Source: Cavia porcellus
Lineage: Eukaryota > Chordata > Mammalia > Rodentia > Caviidae
Assembly (NCBI RefSeq): GCF_034190915.1
Contig: NW_026947503.1
Coordinates: forward strand, 23,394,532 to 23,458,531
Direction: 5' to 3'
DNA length: 64,000 nucleotides
Position 1 is the stretch's first letter; every line of letters starts with the position of its first letter. Below are positions 43,461 to 55,860 of the stretch, piece after piece. The translations under genes were made by a program, and so were the position numbers. The notes below the pieces were generated by a model, which was not told the DNA's origin, did not search any database, and saw nothing but the letters and a program-made list of their open reading frames with translations.

Positions 43461-44841
43461 ATGGAGCAGAAGTGAAATGAAAGGACAAACTGACAACTAA
43501 TGACAGAAAAAGAGCTCAACAGAAATGAGGCAGAGAAGGTTGGATGGTAGGAACAGCCATTTTGGAGAAAACAAGACATCGTAATAGGTAGTGCTGATTT
43601 AATATCCTCTTGTTTTGAAGTCCCATCAAGCTTTTGTTCTTCTGTCTCCATCGGTTTTAACCTGTTGTATCTTATTGGATTTTATTTTATGTGATAATAT
43701 AAACAAAAACTTTTATAGACAAAGAGATTATACAGAAACCACTGTTCATTTTCTGTTAATTGATTCTAAATGCCCTGTAATACTGTCATTCTCTTGAATG
43801 GTTTTACATTGTCTTGATATGTTTGATGCTACAGTATATGAAGTTATACCCAAAGATTTTAAGGGAAGAGACACTATGGTAACTACTATTATGTCGAGAT
43901 TATCTTGTGGTGAAACACTATTTTGCTTAAATGGCTATGTTTTGACCTGCGCTGTTTTGTTGTTATGCCCTCTTTTTTATCTCAATCGCCTTTTTATTAT
44001 CTACTTTTTCATTTTTATCCTTTTAATTAAGGGAAAAATAAATAAAAATAGCAGGATATACTATAGTAACCCACTGTGATTTCCTATTAACTTGATTTGA
44101 AACTCTGTATTGCTCTCACCATCTTGTTTTGACTGATTTTCCTCTATTCTGTTATGCTTGATAGTGCCATGTTTGAAAGTATAGGCAACAACTATGAAGA
44201 AAATAAGATTCATTGTGACGCCCATTCCAGTTGACTATTATCTTCTTTTGAAGTCCTCTAATGTCTCCAATGTTTTGGTTTTATTGGTCTTATTCTTTGC
44301 TGTTTTGTACAATTTTATTATAACTGATGATTTAGGCAATTCTTAAGATAGCAAGAGGCAGTATGGTAACCATTGTTGATCACCTTGTATTTTGTTTTTA
44401 CATTATGTATTATGTCCATCCTTTTGATTTGACTGACTCTGTCCTGGTATGTCACATTTGGTTTTACTTTCTTCAAAAAAAAAAAAAATAATAAGAACTG
44501 TGGGAATAATAAAACCCAAAATGTGTAATTGTCATTGTACAAAAGAAAGGAAAAGAAAGTTCTCTAAAAGATATAACTGCATATATATTTAAGTGTATAA
44601 GATAGATAACCATATTACTGAGTTTTGTTGGATCATTTAACAAAACTGTTTGCAGTCTCACTGTTTGAAAGTCCCCTCTATATGCTTTAATTTTGTAACT
44701 TCAACAACTATTTCTAAGATGACAATATGTAGTTAAGTAGTGATTTCCTACTGCTTATTTTTTCTGAAAGTCTGTATAACTTGTACCCTTTTTCTGGTTT
44801 TTTTTTTCTTTTTTCTCCTTAAATAAAATTTTTTAAAAAAC
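43461..44841 (+). repeat. copy C 3'UTR: T-rich units plus type II tail
   Basis: Units start with 'ggaacagccattttggagaa', 'gtgataatataaacaaaaac', 'acagtatatgaagttatacc', 'gccatgtttgaaagtatagg' and similar, each 130-150 bases. They close with 'ctgtttgcagtctcactgtt', 'atttctaagatgacaatatg' and 'ccttaaataaaatttttta'. A short A-run at 44476 lies inside. Confidence 0.75.
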
Positions 44842-44850
44842 GAAACTGAC

Positions 44851-45240
44851 ATATGGATTACTGAAATGTATAGAACTCCAAATAGCTGTAAACAAAATGA
44901 AACTGCACCCGACACATAATAATCACCATCCAAGAAATCCAACATAATACAGAATATTAAAAGTTGTTAGAGGGAAAAGACAGATCACTTATACAGGAAA
45001 ACCTATCAGAATCATAGCAGACTTTGCAACACAAACAATGAGGTCTAAAAGAGCATGGAATGACATATTTCAGATATAAAGGAAAATAATTTCCAACCTT
45101 GACTGAGGTACCCTGAAAAGCTGTTCTTCAAAATAGATGGAGAAATAAGATACTACCATGACAAAGAACAGCTGAAGAACTTCATGATCACCAAGCCCAC
45201 CCTGCAAAGAATACGGAAAAAACATACTAGATACACATAG
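44851..45240 (+). pseudogene. L1#3 ORF1, C-terminal half
   Basis: Resumes after copy C: 'tagaactccaaatagctgta', 'cacccgacacataataatca' (RRM entry), 'aggaaaacctatcagaatca' and CTD 'atagatggagaaataagata'. Frameshifts and a stop at 45077. With 39930-40443 it makes one ORF1. Confidence 0.7.
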
Positions 45241-45309
45241 GGAAAAAACCACTAAGCAAGGCAGACAATTAAATAGCATGGAAAGATAAAGATTCAACAG
45301 CAGAAAGAT

Positions 45310-48300
45310 AATATGTCAACAATACCCTAATATATAACAGCTATAATTATTAATGTAAAGGGTTTCATTCACCAATTTAAAAACAGACTGGCAGAATGGA
45401 TCAAAAAACAACATCCAACCATATACTGTCTACAAGAAACCAATCTAACCCAAAAGGCAACTCACAGATTGAAAGTCAAAGGATGGAAAACAATACTCCA
45501 TGCAATAGAAAACAAAAATGCAAGGATAGCTATTCTATTTGCAGACAATGTGAATTTCAAACTAAGAATGATCCAAAGAGACAAAGAAGGTCACTACATA
45601 CTGGTTAAGAAAAAAACTTCAAGAGGAAGAGATAACTATCTTAAATATATATGCACCAAGTTCCAGAGCACTCAGTTATAAAAAGTGAGTATTAATAGAA
45701 ATAAAAACAAAATTAGCAATAACACAATTATAACGGAAGACCTTAACACACCATTGACACAAAGGACAGATCAATCAGACAGAAAATCTGCAAAGAAATG
45801 AAAGAACTGAACCACACCTGTGAACAAACGGACTTCATAGACATATACAGAGCATGCCATCCAACAACATCAGAATATACATTCTTCTCAGCAGTACATG
45901 GGACATTCTCTAAAATAGACCATATACTAGCTCACAAAACATATGTAAATCAATGCAAAAGATCTGTAATTATCCCACACATGTTATCAGATCATAGCAC
46001 CATGAAACTAGAAATTAATGATAAAACAAACTGCAAAAACCCCACAAACACATGGAAATTGAATAATACATTCCTGAGGAATCAGTGGATCACAGGGGAA
46101 ATTAAAGAAGAAATTAAAAAAATACCTACAAGCAAAGGAAAATACAAATTACTGGAATCTGTGGGATGCAGTGAAAGCAGTTCTCAGAGGAAAATTTATT
46201 GCACTGAATTCCCACATCAGGAAAACAAAACGAATATAAGTAAACAACCTGATACTACACCTCAAACATCTAGAAAAAGAAAAGCAAGTCAAGCCCACAC
46301 CGAAGGAAGGGAGGAAATTGTAAAAATCAGAGCAGAAATTAATGCAAGGAGACTAAGAAAACAATATAAAGAATCAATGAAACAAAGAGTTGATTCTTTG
46401 AAAGAATAAATAAAAGTGATAAGCCCCTAGTCAAACTTATTTTAAAAAGGAAAGAAAAAGCTCAAATTCATGCAATAAATGAAACAGGTGAAATCACTAC
46501 AGACTCTGTGGAAATACGAAAGATCATCAACACCTATTTCAAAAACATCTACTCTCATAGGTATGATAACACCAAAGAAATGGACAGATTCCTAGAAACA
46601 TATGAAGTATCAAAGCTAGGTCAAGAAGATGTAAAACTGCTCAATAAGCCAATTTGTATTAATGAAATTGAAAATGTAATTAAGTCCTTACCTACAAAGA
46701 AGAGGCCAGGCCCAGACACATTCACTGTGGAATTCTACAAGAAATACAAAGAAGACTTAATGCTGACACTCCTCAAACTCTTCAGTGAAATCAAAAGGGA
46801 AGCATTCTTCCTAAATCATTCCCAGAAGCGAATATTACTCTGTTACCAAAACCTGAGACAGATCCAAGTAAAAAAGAGAACTACAAGTCAATCTCCCTAA
46901 TGAACACAGATGCAAAAATCCTCAATAAAATATTGGCAAACAGGATGCAGCAAATCATCAAGAAGATTATACACCATGACCAAGTGGGATTCATCCCAGG
47001 CACATAGGGATGGTTCAACATATGTAAATCAATAAGTGTAATCCACCATATCAATAAAGTCAAAGTAAGAATCACATGATCATTTCTATAGATGCAGAAA
47101 AAGCTTTTGATAAGGTCCAACACTCATTCATGAAAAGAACCCTACAGAAAATTGGAATAGATGGCCTTTACCTCAATATAATAAAGGCCTTCTATGACAG
47201 ACCAACAGCTATCATCATATTAAATGGCCAAAAACTGAAGACTTTTACCTTAAAAAAAAAAGGCACAAGACAAGGATGCCCCTTGTCACCACTCCTTTTT
47301 AACATATTACTGAAAATATTAATCAGAGCAATTAGACAAGAGAGAGAAATAAAAGGGGAAAAGATAGGAAAAGAGAAAGTTAAATTATCACTATTTGTAG
47401 ATCACATGATACTCTACATAGAAGACCCCCAAAACTCCATTGAAAGACTCCTAGATACAACAAATAAATTCAGCAATATAGTTGGATACAAAATCAATAC
47501 TCAAAAATCAATAGCATTAGGGCTGGGGATTTAGCTCAGTGGCATAAGCACCTGCCCTGCAAGCAGGTAGACGTGAGTTCGATCCCCGGCACCGATTTAA
47601 AAAATAATAGCATTCTATACATTAATAACAAAATCACAGAGAGAGACATAAGAGAAGCCACACCCTTCACACTAGCATCCAGAAAAAGGAAATACTTAGG
47701 AATGAATCTCACAAAAGAAGTAAAAGATCTAAGACCCAATCCAAAAATGGGCATCTGAGATGAATACACAATTCTCAGATGAAGAAATACAAATGGCAAA
47801 TAAATACATGAAAAAATGTTCATCATCGTTAATCATTAGAGAAATGCAAATTAAAACCACACTGAGATTCCATCTCACTCCAGAAAGAATGGCCGGGATC
47901 AAGAAAACTACCAATAACAAGTGCTGGAGAGGTGGTGGGAAAAAAGGAACTCTCTGGAACTGTTGTTGACAGTGTAGATTAGTGCAATCACTGTGGAGGT
48001 CAGTCTGGAGATTCCTCAAAAAGCTGAGATTGGAAGTTCCATTTGTTCCAGCTATTCCACTTCTAGGCCTATTCCCAGAAGAACTGGAAACATCACACCA
48101 CAGTGATATATGTGCACCCATGTTTATAGCAGCACAATTTGTAATAGCCAGATCTTGGAAACAACCTAAGTGTCCATCAGCTGAGGAATGGATAAAAAAG
48201 TTGTGGTATTTTTATACAATGGAGTACTACTCAGCTATAAAGAAGGATCACATTGAGATATTTATAAATAAATGTACACAACTTGAGATCATACTCATAA

Positions 48301-48353
48301 GTGAGATAAATCAAACTCACATGTTTAAATATGGTATAGTCTCCCTAGTGTAA
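45310..48353 (+). pseudogene. L1#3 ORF2 (endonuclease and reverse transcriptase), inactivated
   Basis: Endonuclease: catalytic-Glu motif Q-E-T-N-L-T near 45440, 'YTFFSAVHGTFSKIDHIL' near 45870 and S-D-H-S near 45990. RT: 'KKRPGPDTFTVEFYKK' near 46700, motif [14 protein letters not shown] at 47082, motif [15 protein letters not shown] at 47265, and motif C reading F-V-D-H instead of F-A-D-D near 47400, which removes a catalytic aspartate. A SINE interrupts it at 47519. About 850 bases are missing at 47733 relative to L1#2. The C-terminal domain follows (47760-48353, 'FYTMEYYSAIKKDHIEIF') with the cysteine cluster degraded. Frameshifts near 45600, 46400 and 46800. Confidence 0.85.
47519..47605 (+). 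mobile_element. ID-like SINE in L1#3 ORF2
   Basis: tRNA-like body with intact A-box ('tagctcagtggcataag') and B-box ('gagttcgatcc'). It is flanked by 'aatagcatt' at 47510-47518 and 47606-47614. Its tail is short ('gatttaaaaa'). Confidence 0.9.
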
Positions 48354-48924
48354 GAAATGGTAAGAGTACATAAGAGTTTACAGTAATCATGATTCCCCAT
48401 TATATTGCTTTGAAGCCTTATAATGTTTGCATTCATTAGTTGGAATGGTTTTATCCTGGTTTGTTTGATTTTATTATCTGTAAGTATGAACAGCTGTTTT
48501 GAAGAAAACAAGATATTATAATACCCAGTGCTGATTTAATATCATCTTATTCTGAAGTCCTACCATGCTTTTGTTCTTCTGTTTCCATTCATTCTATCAT
48601 ATTGTATCTTATTGGATTTTATTATATGTAATAGTATTAACAAATGTTCTATGGAAAATGAGATAATATAGTAGCCACTCTGTTATTTGGTTCTGAGTGC
48701 CCTATAATACTTTAATTCTCTTGATTTTATACTATTTTACTATGTTAGACACTATTGTATATTAAGTTATGCTCAAGTATTTCAAGATAGAGACATGGTA
48801 GTTACGGTTAATTATGGGTTGTCTTGTGGTGATATGCTGTGTTGCTTATACTGTTCTGTTCTGATCTGCTTTGTTATGTTCTCTTTTGTCTTAATCTCTT
48901 TAAAATTTAAAAAAATCTTTTAAC
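48354..48924 (+). repeat. L1#3 3'UTR, four ~140-bp T-rich units
   Basis: Units beginning 'gtaatcatgattccccatta', 'aagatattataatacccagt', 'agataatatagtagccactc' and 'gagacatggtagttacggtt', each with a '..cttataatgtttgcatt' or '..tttgttcttctgtttcca' middle. Ends in 'tctctttaaaatttaaaaaa' without the type II block. Confidence 0.7.
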
Positions 48925-48940
48925 GAAATTATCCCATGCA

Positions 48941-51900
48941 TAATGTCTGACCATAGCACACCGAAATTGGAAATTAATGGGAAAAAACAGGGCAAAACCT
49001 GGATAAGTTCATGGAAACTAAATAACAACCTTCTGAACAACCAGTGAGAAACAAGTGTAATTAAAGAAGAAATAAAGCAATACCTATAATTCAATGAAAA
49101 TGTGGAAACAACATACGGTAATCTGTGGGATGCAATGAAAGTGGTCTTCAGAAGGAAATATATAGCAATAAATGGTCATATCAAGAAAACAGAATGAGTA
49201 CAAATAAACAACCTAATGCTTCATCTCAAGCTTCTAGAAAAAGAGGAGCAAGTTAAACCCAAAGCTCATAGAAGAGAGGATTACCACAGAAATCAGTGCA
49301 ATTGAAACTAAAACAATACAAGGAATTTATGAATAAAAAAGCTGGTTTTTTTGAGAGAATAAACAAAATTGCCAAACCTCTAGCTAACCTTATCAAGAAA
49401 AAGAAAAAAGCCAAAGTCATGCAATAAGAACTAAAAAGGGGGAAATTACTACAGATCTCATGGAAATTCAAAAGATCATGAATACCTACCTCGAGAATCT
49501 TTACTCACATAGAGTGGAAAACACAGAGGAAATGGACAGATTTCTAGAAACATATGAACTACCAAAGCTCAACCAAGAAGATATAGCAATTTCGAGTATC
49601 CCAATATCAGCTATTGAAGTTGAAAATGTAATTAAAAACTTACTAGCAAAGAAAAGTCCAGGTCCTGGTGGATTCACAGCTGAATTCTACAAGAAATTTA
49701 GAGAAGATTTGATGCCAATATTCCTTAAACTCTTCAATGAAATTGAAAAGGAAGCAATCCTCCCTAAATCATTACTGGAGGCAAGTATTACTCTAATACC
49801 AAAACCAGAAAAAGACCCAACCAAAAACACAAACTATAGGCTGGTCTCACTAATGAACATTGATGCAAATGAAATGCTGGCAAATAGAATGCAGCAAATC
49901 ATCAAGAAGATTATACATCTCAACCAAATGAGACTAATTCCAGGAATTCAGGGATGGTTTAACATGTGCAAATCAGTAAATGTAATACACCACATCAATA
50001 GAGCCAAAAACAAAAACCACATGGTCATCTCAATAGATGCAGAAAAAGCTTTTGATAAAGTCCAACACATGGTCATGATAAAAAAAAAACTTTAGAAACT
50101 TGGAATACATGGTGTCTACTTCAATCTTATAAAGGCCCTCTATGACAACCCAACAGCCAACATTATACTAAATGGACAAACGCTAAAAGCTTTCAGTCAA
50201 AAATCAGGATAAGACAAGAATGTGTACTATCACCACTCCTATTCAATATAGTTCTGGAAATACTAGCCAGAGCAATCAGACAAGAGAGAGAAATAAAAGG
50301 AATAAAATAGAAAGGAAGAACTTATCACTATCTGCAGATGATATAATACTCTATATAAAGCCTCCATTAAAAGAGTACTAGAGGTAATAAAAACATTCAG
50401 CAGTGTAGCTGGATACAAACTCAGCACTCAAAAATAATAGCATTCCTGTACACAAACAAAAAACTCACTGAGAGACAAATTATGGAAATATCATCCTTCA
50501 CAATAGCATCTAAAACAATGAAATACTTAGGAATCAACCTAACTAAGAATGTAAAAGACCTATATGCTGAAAATTATGCTACACTAAAAAAGGAGATTGA
50601 AGAGGATATTAGAAAATGGAAGGATATTCCTTGCTTTTGTCTAGGAAGAATCAACATTGTGAAAATGGCCATACTCCCAAAACTGTTATACAGATTTAAT
50701 GCAATCCCAATCAAAATACCATTGACATACCTCACAGATCTAGAGAAACCAATTCTAAAATTCATTTAGAAACAAAAGAAACTAGAAAAGCAAAGCAATT
50801 CTGAGCAACAAAGGCAACACAGGAGGCATTTCAATTGCTGACTTGAAACTACACTACAAAGCCACAGTGATAAAATCAACATGGTACTGGCAAAGAAATA
50901 GAACTCAGGATCAGTGAGACAGATTAGTAGATGCAAACACAACTATAAAGACACTAAGCCACCTGATATTTGACAAAATGGCTAAATATATTCCCTGGGA
51001 AAAGCATAGATTTTTTTAACAAATGGTGTTGGAAAAATTGGCTTTCCACATGCCAAAGACTGAAATTAGACATATGCATGTCACCATGCACAAAACTAAA
51101 GTCTAAACGGATCAAAGATCTAAATATTAAAACAGAAACACTAACTCTACTGGAAGACAAGGTAGGTAGAAGTCCTAGAGACATAGGGGTAGGAAGAGTA
51201 TTCATTAATACAGCACAAACTACAAGGGAAAAACTTCAAAGAATCAACAACTGGGATCTCATACTATTGAAGTTTTTGCACTTCAAAAGAAATCACCAAC
51301 AGAATGAAAAGAAAACTCACAGAATGGGAAAGAATTTTAGCCAGCAACCCCTCCGACAAAGATTTATATCCAGAACATATAAAAAATTGAAAAACATCAA
51401 GCCCCCAAATTCAAAGACCCTCTCCAAAAATGGGCATCTGAGATGAACATACATTTCTCAGATGAAGATATACAAATGGCAAATAAATACATGAAGAAAT
51501 GTTCACCACTCTGGTCATTTGAGACATGCAAATTGAGATTTCATCTCACTCCAGAAAGAACAGCTGCCATAAAGAAATCAACTGATAACAAATGTTGGTG
51601 AGGCTGTGGGGGGAAAGGAACACTGCTCCACTGTTGGTGGAAGTGTAGAATGGTGCAGCCACTATGGAAATCAGTATAGAGAATTCTCAGAAGACTAGGA
51701 TTGTAAGTTCCATTCAATCCAGCTACTGCCCTCCTGGGTATTTTCCCAGAAAAACGGAAAACATCATATCAAGTGATATATTATGCACCCATGTTCATAG
51801 TAGCACAATTTGTAATAGCTAATTCTTGGAAACAATCAAAATGGCCATCAACCTCAAAGAGGATGAAAAAGATGTGGAATTTTTATACAATGGAATATTA

Positions 51901-52024
51901 CTCAGATATAAAAAATGATGATCTTGAGGCTTTCATCAGTAAATGGAGGCAACTTGAATCTAACCTCATAAGTGAAATAAATAAGAATCATATTTATAAA
52001 TATCACAGTGTGTCTTTAGTGTAA
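48941..52024 (+). pseudogene. L1#2 ORF2, RT and C-terminal part
   Basis: RT fingers and palm in an open stretch, 49460-50095: 'KKSPGPGGFTAEFYKKFRED', 'LIPKPEKDP', 'NTNYRLVSLMNIDANEMLAN', motif [14 protein letters not shown]. Motif B is degraded ([14 protein letters not shown] near 50205). Motif C keeps both aspartates (S-A-D-D, near 50335). Thumb 50482-50769 ('[20 protein letters not shown]'). C-terminal segment 51773-52021 ('NFYTMEYYSDIKNDDLEAF'). The cysteine-rich motif near 51590-51650 is interrupted by a stop. Several frameshifts, so it is dead, but this is the least deleted ORF2 here. Confidence 0.85.
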
Positions 52025-52360
52025 GCTGTAGGAGTAATAGAACCCAAAATGTGTAATTGCTATTGTAAAAAAGAGAGGCAAAGGAAGTGCTTTAAAGGAT
52101 ATAACTGCATGTATGTGTGTAAGATTGATAACCATATTACTAAGTTTTTCTGATCATTGATCAGAACTGTTTGCAGTCTCACTGTTTGAATGTCTACTGT
52201 GTACGCTTTAATTTTGTAACTTGAACAACAATTTCTAAGATGACAATATATAATTTATCAACTAGTGATTTCTATTTATTTTTTCAATTCTGTATTATTG
52301 GTACCCTTTTTCCATTTTACTTTTTTTGTCTTTAAATAAAATTTTAAAATAAAAGCAATC
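48941..52360 (+). mobile_element. L1#2, 3' part
   Basis: Resumes in the endonuclease C-terminus ('ctgaccatagcacaccgaaa', the S-D-H-S block). It continues through RT and C-terminal domains and ends in the short type II 3'UTR ('ctgtttgcagtctcactgt' .. 'tgtctttaaataaaatttta'). It lacks the tandem T-rich units of L1#3. Confidence 0.85.
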
Positions 52361-52527
52361 TGCCAAAAGACTTAAAATTATTTTAATTGAAAAGAAAATT
52401 TTCAAGGTTGCTAGATATAGGTTTAATATTATATTTTTGTATATTAAGAAGGATAATGAAACAAAGTCAGTACTATATATGATATATCAGATGTATAGGA
52501 GTAACTTATTTAAATGTATTCTAAATG

Positions 52528-52620
52528 GGACTTGGGGTTTAGCTCAGTGACCCAAGTGTCTGCTTGGCAAGCACAGGTCTTGAGTTTGATTTCCGGGTAC
52601 CACACACACACAAAAAAAAA
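52528..52620 (+). mobile_element. ID-like SINE, diverged
   Basis: 'cttggggtttagctcagtga' and 'cttgagtttgatttccgggt', with a CA-rich then A-rich tail ('accacacacacaca'). Several changes in the anticodon arm. Confidence 0.75.
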
Positions 52621-52742
52621 TGTATGCTCCATTGAAATGCTGAAAACTTAAAACACAATACTGAGAAATTGTAATGTCTAAATAAATGAAGAGTACACCA
52701 TATGCATCATTTAGAAGACACAGTTATTAAGATATCTGTTCT

Positions 52743-52849
52743 GGGGCTGGAGATTTAGCTCAGCGGCATAAGCGCTTGCCTTGCAAGCAGGCAGTCGTGA
52801 GTTCGACTGGTACCAGTACCGGTAAAACAGAAAAAAATTTTTTAAAAAA
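52743..52849 (+). mobile_element. ID-like SINE, young
   Basis: Conserved body with 'gcttgccttgcaagcagg'. It is flanked by 'aagatatctgttct' (52729-52742) and 'aagatatcagttct' (52850-52863), one mismatch. The B-box runs into a local rearrangement, 'gactggtaccagtaccggta'. Confidence 0.85.
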
Positions 52850-53489
52850 AAGATATCAGTTCTTCCTGAAATCTATCTATACAATGAATGCCATCCCAAT
52901 CATAAGATGGGTTTACATTTTATATGAAAGCGAAACTAAAATGGAATAGCCAAAGCAAGTGTGAAGTAAAAATTTGTAGCTTTGGCATTACCAGCTAATA
53001 AAAAAATCATAACATACTAAGATAGTGTGATGCTGGTATAATATGAACAAACAGATCAATGAAGCAGTGATGCTTTGTTAAATAGCAATGAAAAGCCAGT
53101 ATGACAGCTAGACAACTGATACTCCAAAGCTGCCTAACGTGCAGCCTCAAAAGATAATTGCAGTCTTTCCTCAGTGCCCTGTGTCTGCTCATATGTTTGT
53201 TTCACTTGAAATATGTTTCTCTTTTTTATGATTTTAAACATATTTGTCAATTGCAAATTGTCCCAATTCTTATGAAATTATTCATTAATACAGAATTAAC
53301 TAATCTCTTTTTTTCTTCTTTTTTCATTGATTGTAATGGAAACCAGGGCCTGTTTGTCTTAGGCAAGTGCTCTTCCACCACTACTGTAACTTATTTCTTC
53401 ACTCAATTTTTACTTGTATTCTAATAAATATACATGTTTATGAAATACAATGTGACATTTTGATATATGCATACATTCTAGAATTTTTT

Positions 53490-53582
53490 TTTCTTTTTCA
53501 TTTTTATCGGTACCAGGGATCGAACTCACGACCACCTGCTTGCAAGGCAGGTACTTATGCCACTAAGCTAAATTCCCAGCCC
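53490..53582 (-). mobile_element. ID-like SINE, minus strand
   Basis: Reverse complement of the young body: 'tatcggtaccagggatcgaa', 'cctgcttgcaaggcaggt', 'ccactaagctaaattcccag', preceded by a T-rich stretch (reversed A-tail). Flanked by 'agaatttttt' at both ends. Confidence 0.85.
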
Positions 53583-53610
53583 CTACAAGAATTTTTTAAA
53601 TTTGAGTTTA

Positions 53611-54050
53611 CCTTTATCTTACTTTTCTCACTAATGAGACAAAATATCTGACACATACAAATTAAAGAAGGAAAGTCTTATTTTGGCTCACAATTAATAG
53701 AGTTTTCAGCTAACACTAGGGCAGGGCAGCATGGCCAAGGGGCATCACAGAGGAGAAACAGTTCACTAGCAGAGCAGGCAGGGGAGCTGTAAGAAGCAAC
53801 CTGCCTTGTTTCTCTCTTCATATTCCATCTAGACTACAAACCTATTGATTGGTGCCACCCAAACCCAGGGTGAGGCTTCCAATATCCAAATCAAGAATTA
53901 TGTTAAACCAATTTATTTCCTGTACAGCCTTAATCCCAGTATCACACACACTAATCTAACATCACACACCCATGATCCAACACCTCCCAAAAGCCCCATC
54001 TATGACCATGTGACATTTTGGGGGCACATCTAGAAACAAGCCATAACAGT
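53611..54050 (+). mobile_element. ~400-bp rodent-type interspersed repeat, copy 2
   Basis: Same block order as the copy near 22.7 kb: 'cttacttttctcactaatga', 'gacaaaatatctgacacata', 'tattttggctcacaattaat', 'cccaaacccagggtgaggct', 'gggggcacatctagaaacaa', 'gccataac'. Confidence 0.6.
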
Positions 54051-54174
54051 CTTCATCTGAAATCAATTATCTTTAGGTCTCCTGTACATTGAGTAATGAT
54101 GAACTTTAATGCTGACACCCAGAGGTGATCAAGTTTCTCCTGACTGACATTTTCTCCATCCAAACTCTGGGTAA

Positions 54175-54530
54175 GTGTCGTGGTGACCTTTCTCTTGCTG
54201 CTGAGACAAAATACTCAAAACTCAAGATTAAAAGACGAAAGGTTTATTTAGTTCAGTTTGTGAAGATTTGAATCCATAATCAACTGGCTCCAAGGCAGCG
54301 TAGCACAAGATAGAGGGACAAAAGGTTGTGGTGGCAGAAGATAGCAACAAGAAAGGTTGAAGACTTTCTACCCCTTATATTCTATGCAGACCACCTGCCT
54401 TATGGGTGTAGCACTCACACTCAGAAGCACAGCGTTAGGCCACGAATCAGTCACCAACTATAAAGAGCCTGTCTCCCCATGACTGTATGAGGATTTGGGG
54501 AAGATACAGACATAGACCATAAAAAAGTAA
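54175..54530 (+). mobile_element. ~400-bp rodent-type interspersed repeat, copy 3
   Basis: 'gacctttctcttgctgctga', 'gacaaaatactcaaaactca', 'tggctccaaggcagcgtagc', 'gaggatttggggaagataca', 'gacatagaccataaa'. Shorter than copies 1 and 2, and lies 125 bases after copy 2 in the same orientation. Confidence 0.6.
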
Positions 54531-54721
54531 GAGATTTTCCATCACTGCTTCAGGAAACTGGTGAGACCTCTTATAGCCCAACAAGCAGGAAAGCACTTTG
54601 AGCTCAGAGATTCATATTTCACACTCAGTCCTTAGGTGTTTTACTTCATGTGCACCTGTGATCACCATCTGGTCAGTGGATATCCAGGCTCCAACCATTG
54701 TGAGTTTTAATGTTCCTTGCT

Positions 54722-54810
54722 ATTTTTTTTTTGTACCAGCAAATGAACTCAGAACCTTGCACTTTCCAGGCAGGTACTGTGCCACTGAACTATACCCTTG
54801 GCCTAATTCT
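54722..54810 (-). mobile_element. old tRNA-derived SINE
   Basis: Reversed tail 'attttttttttt' and then 'gtaccagcaaatgaactcag', 'ccaggcaggtactgtgccac', 'tgaactataccc': degenerate ID-type SINE on the minus strand. Confidence 0.65.
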
Positions 54811-55579
54811 TGCTAATTCTTTTGATTTGCACTTTTGTTTTGAGCACTGATGATTACTTGTTTTTTAGTTCATCTACATGTTTATAAGTATTTATAAGCT
54901 GGCCCATTTGCATAAACTCAGACTACCACATTGTTATGTCTTTAAAAGAGCTGTATATTCAGTGTACTTTCTTGTTACAATTTCCACATTTGTTCTTATT
55001 GAAGGCAGGAATAGTGATTTCTCTTCTTTATTCCCTAGACATTTCTTTTGAAGTCTTTTCCCTTTTCTTTCATGTTTACATTTCATGACAGAAGTCAGGA
55101 AATGTAAAACTAACTTAATATGCACCTTAAGTGTTTTAATACAGTTGTGGTAAAATTTTATTTGAAGTTTATATGTTAACTAGCACTTAACAACAATCTT
55201 TAAAAGATATTAATGCACATCACATACTTTTAGTTATATAAATATGAGATTAGCCTTTAACATTTAATTGGATAAGAAGTTTAAATGTATGTAAATGACA
55301 ATTTTCACAAATTTAATTTAAACTAATTCTTATTCTAAACCTTGTCACCATAAAATAAACTTTCTGAGTGTGTCTAATAAGGTCAATGATCCTGACTACA
55401 TTACTCAAAAATCTCTTTTAATAATTCTAAAAACTGTTGACTTGTAATGGTGAAATCATAAGTATTTGTTATAGGAAGTTTAAATTGTTATAGAAAATTA
55501 AAACACAAATAGTGTTTGTTTATTCAGTGTTGAAAACTATTTCAGAGGTTTTTAATTTATTATTCAATCCACAAGGCCG
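54811..55579. other. unassigned AT-rich DNA
   Basis: No recognisable repeat or coding signal. Confidence 0.3.
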
Positions 55580-55860
55580 TATGGCCCTCTCTGCCTTGTT
55601 GCCCTGTTCCATTTCCCAATCTCATTTATTTTTACTTTCCCACTTATCCCTCTTCAGTCACTCTGATCTCTCAGGCTCTCCTGGAACACTTCAAAAACAC
55701 ACCTAATAGATTCCTTCTGTCTGAAACACTCTGTTCTGACTTTTGCATGACTAATACCCTCATCTTTAAGTCTTTGCTAAAAAACCTCTTTCTCAGTGAG
55801 ACCTACTTACTCTGACCTGCTCATTCCTTCCCAACTTCCTACCCCTGACCTTTTCTTCTT
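55580..55860 (+). mobile_element. LINE-2 (L2) 3' fragment
   Basis: 'gccctgttccatttccc', 'catctttaagtctttgctaa' and 'ctttctcagtgagacctact' follow the conserved L2 3' order (..cttctcagtgaggcc..). Ancient and without coding capacity. Confidence 0.5.

Larger units (their letters stand above)
40453..44841 (+). mobile_element. complete ORF1-only L1 derivative, copy C (nested in L1#3 ORF1)
   Basis: The target duplication 'gaaactgac' lies at 40444-40452 and 44842-44850. Without its nested 3'UTR insertion it is ~3.2 kb: a ~700-bp 5'UTR starting 'gtgtgggaacttccgggaga' and containing 'acatggtgg', ORF1 of ~370 codons, and then directly the T-rich 3'UTR. Unlike #1, A and D there is no ORF2 remnant. The ORF1 is the best preserved of the five. 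Confidence 0.85.
39073..48924 (+). mobile_element. L1#3, full-length L1 with nested insertions
   Basis: Flanked by a 16-bp target duplication with two mismatches. Order: ~175-bp 5'UTR monomers, ORF1 (split by ORF1-only copy C), ORF2 (with a SINE and an ~850-bp internal deletion) and a T-rich tandem 3'UTR ending 'ctttaaaatttaaaaaaat'. It is a complete insertion into L1#2's ORF2, later hit by at least two further elements. Confidence 0.85.

Noticed and set aside
53290..53400. Possible old minus-strand SINE ('ggcaagtgctcttccacca')
   Set aside because: A single short block is not enough to call an element.
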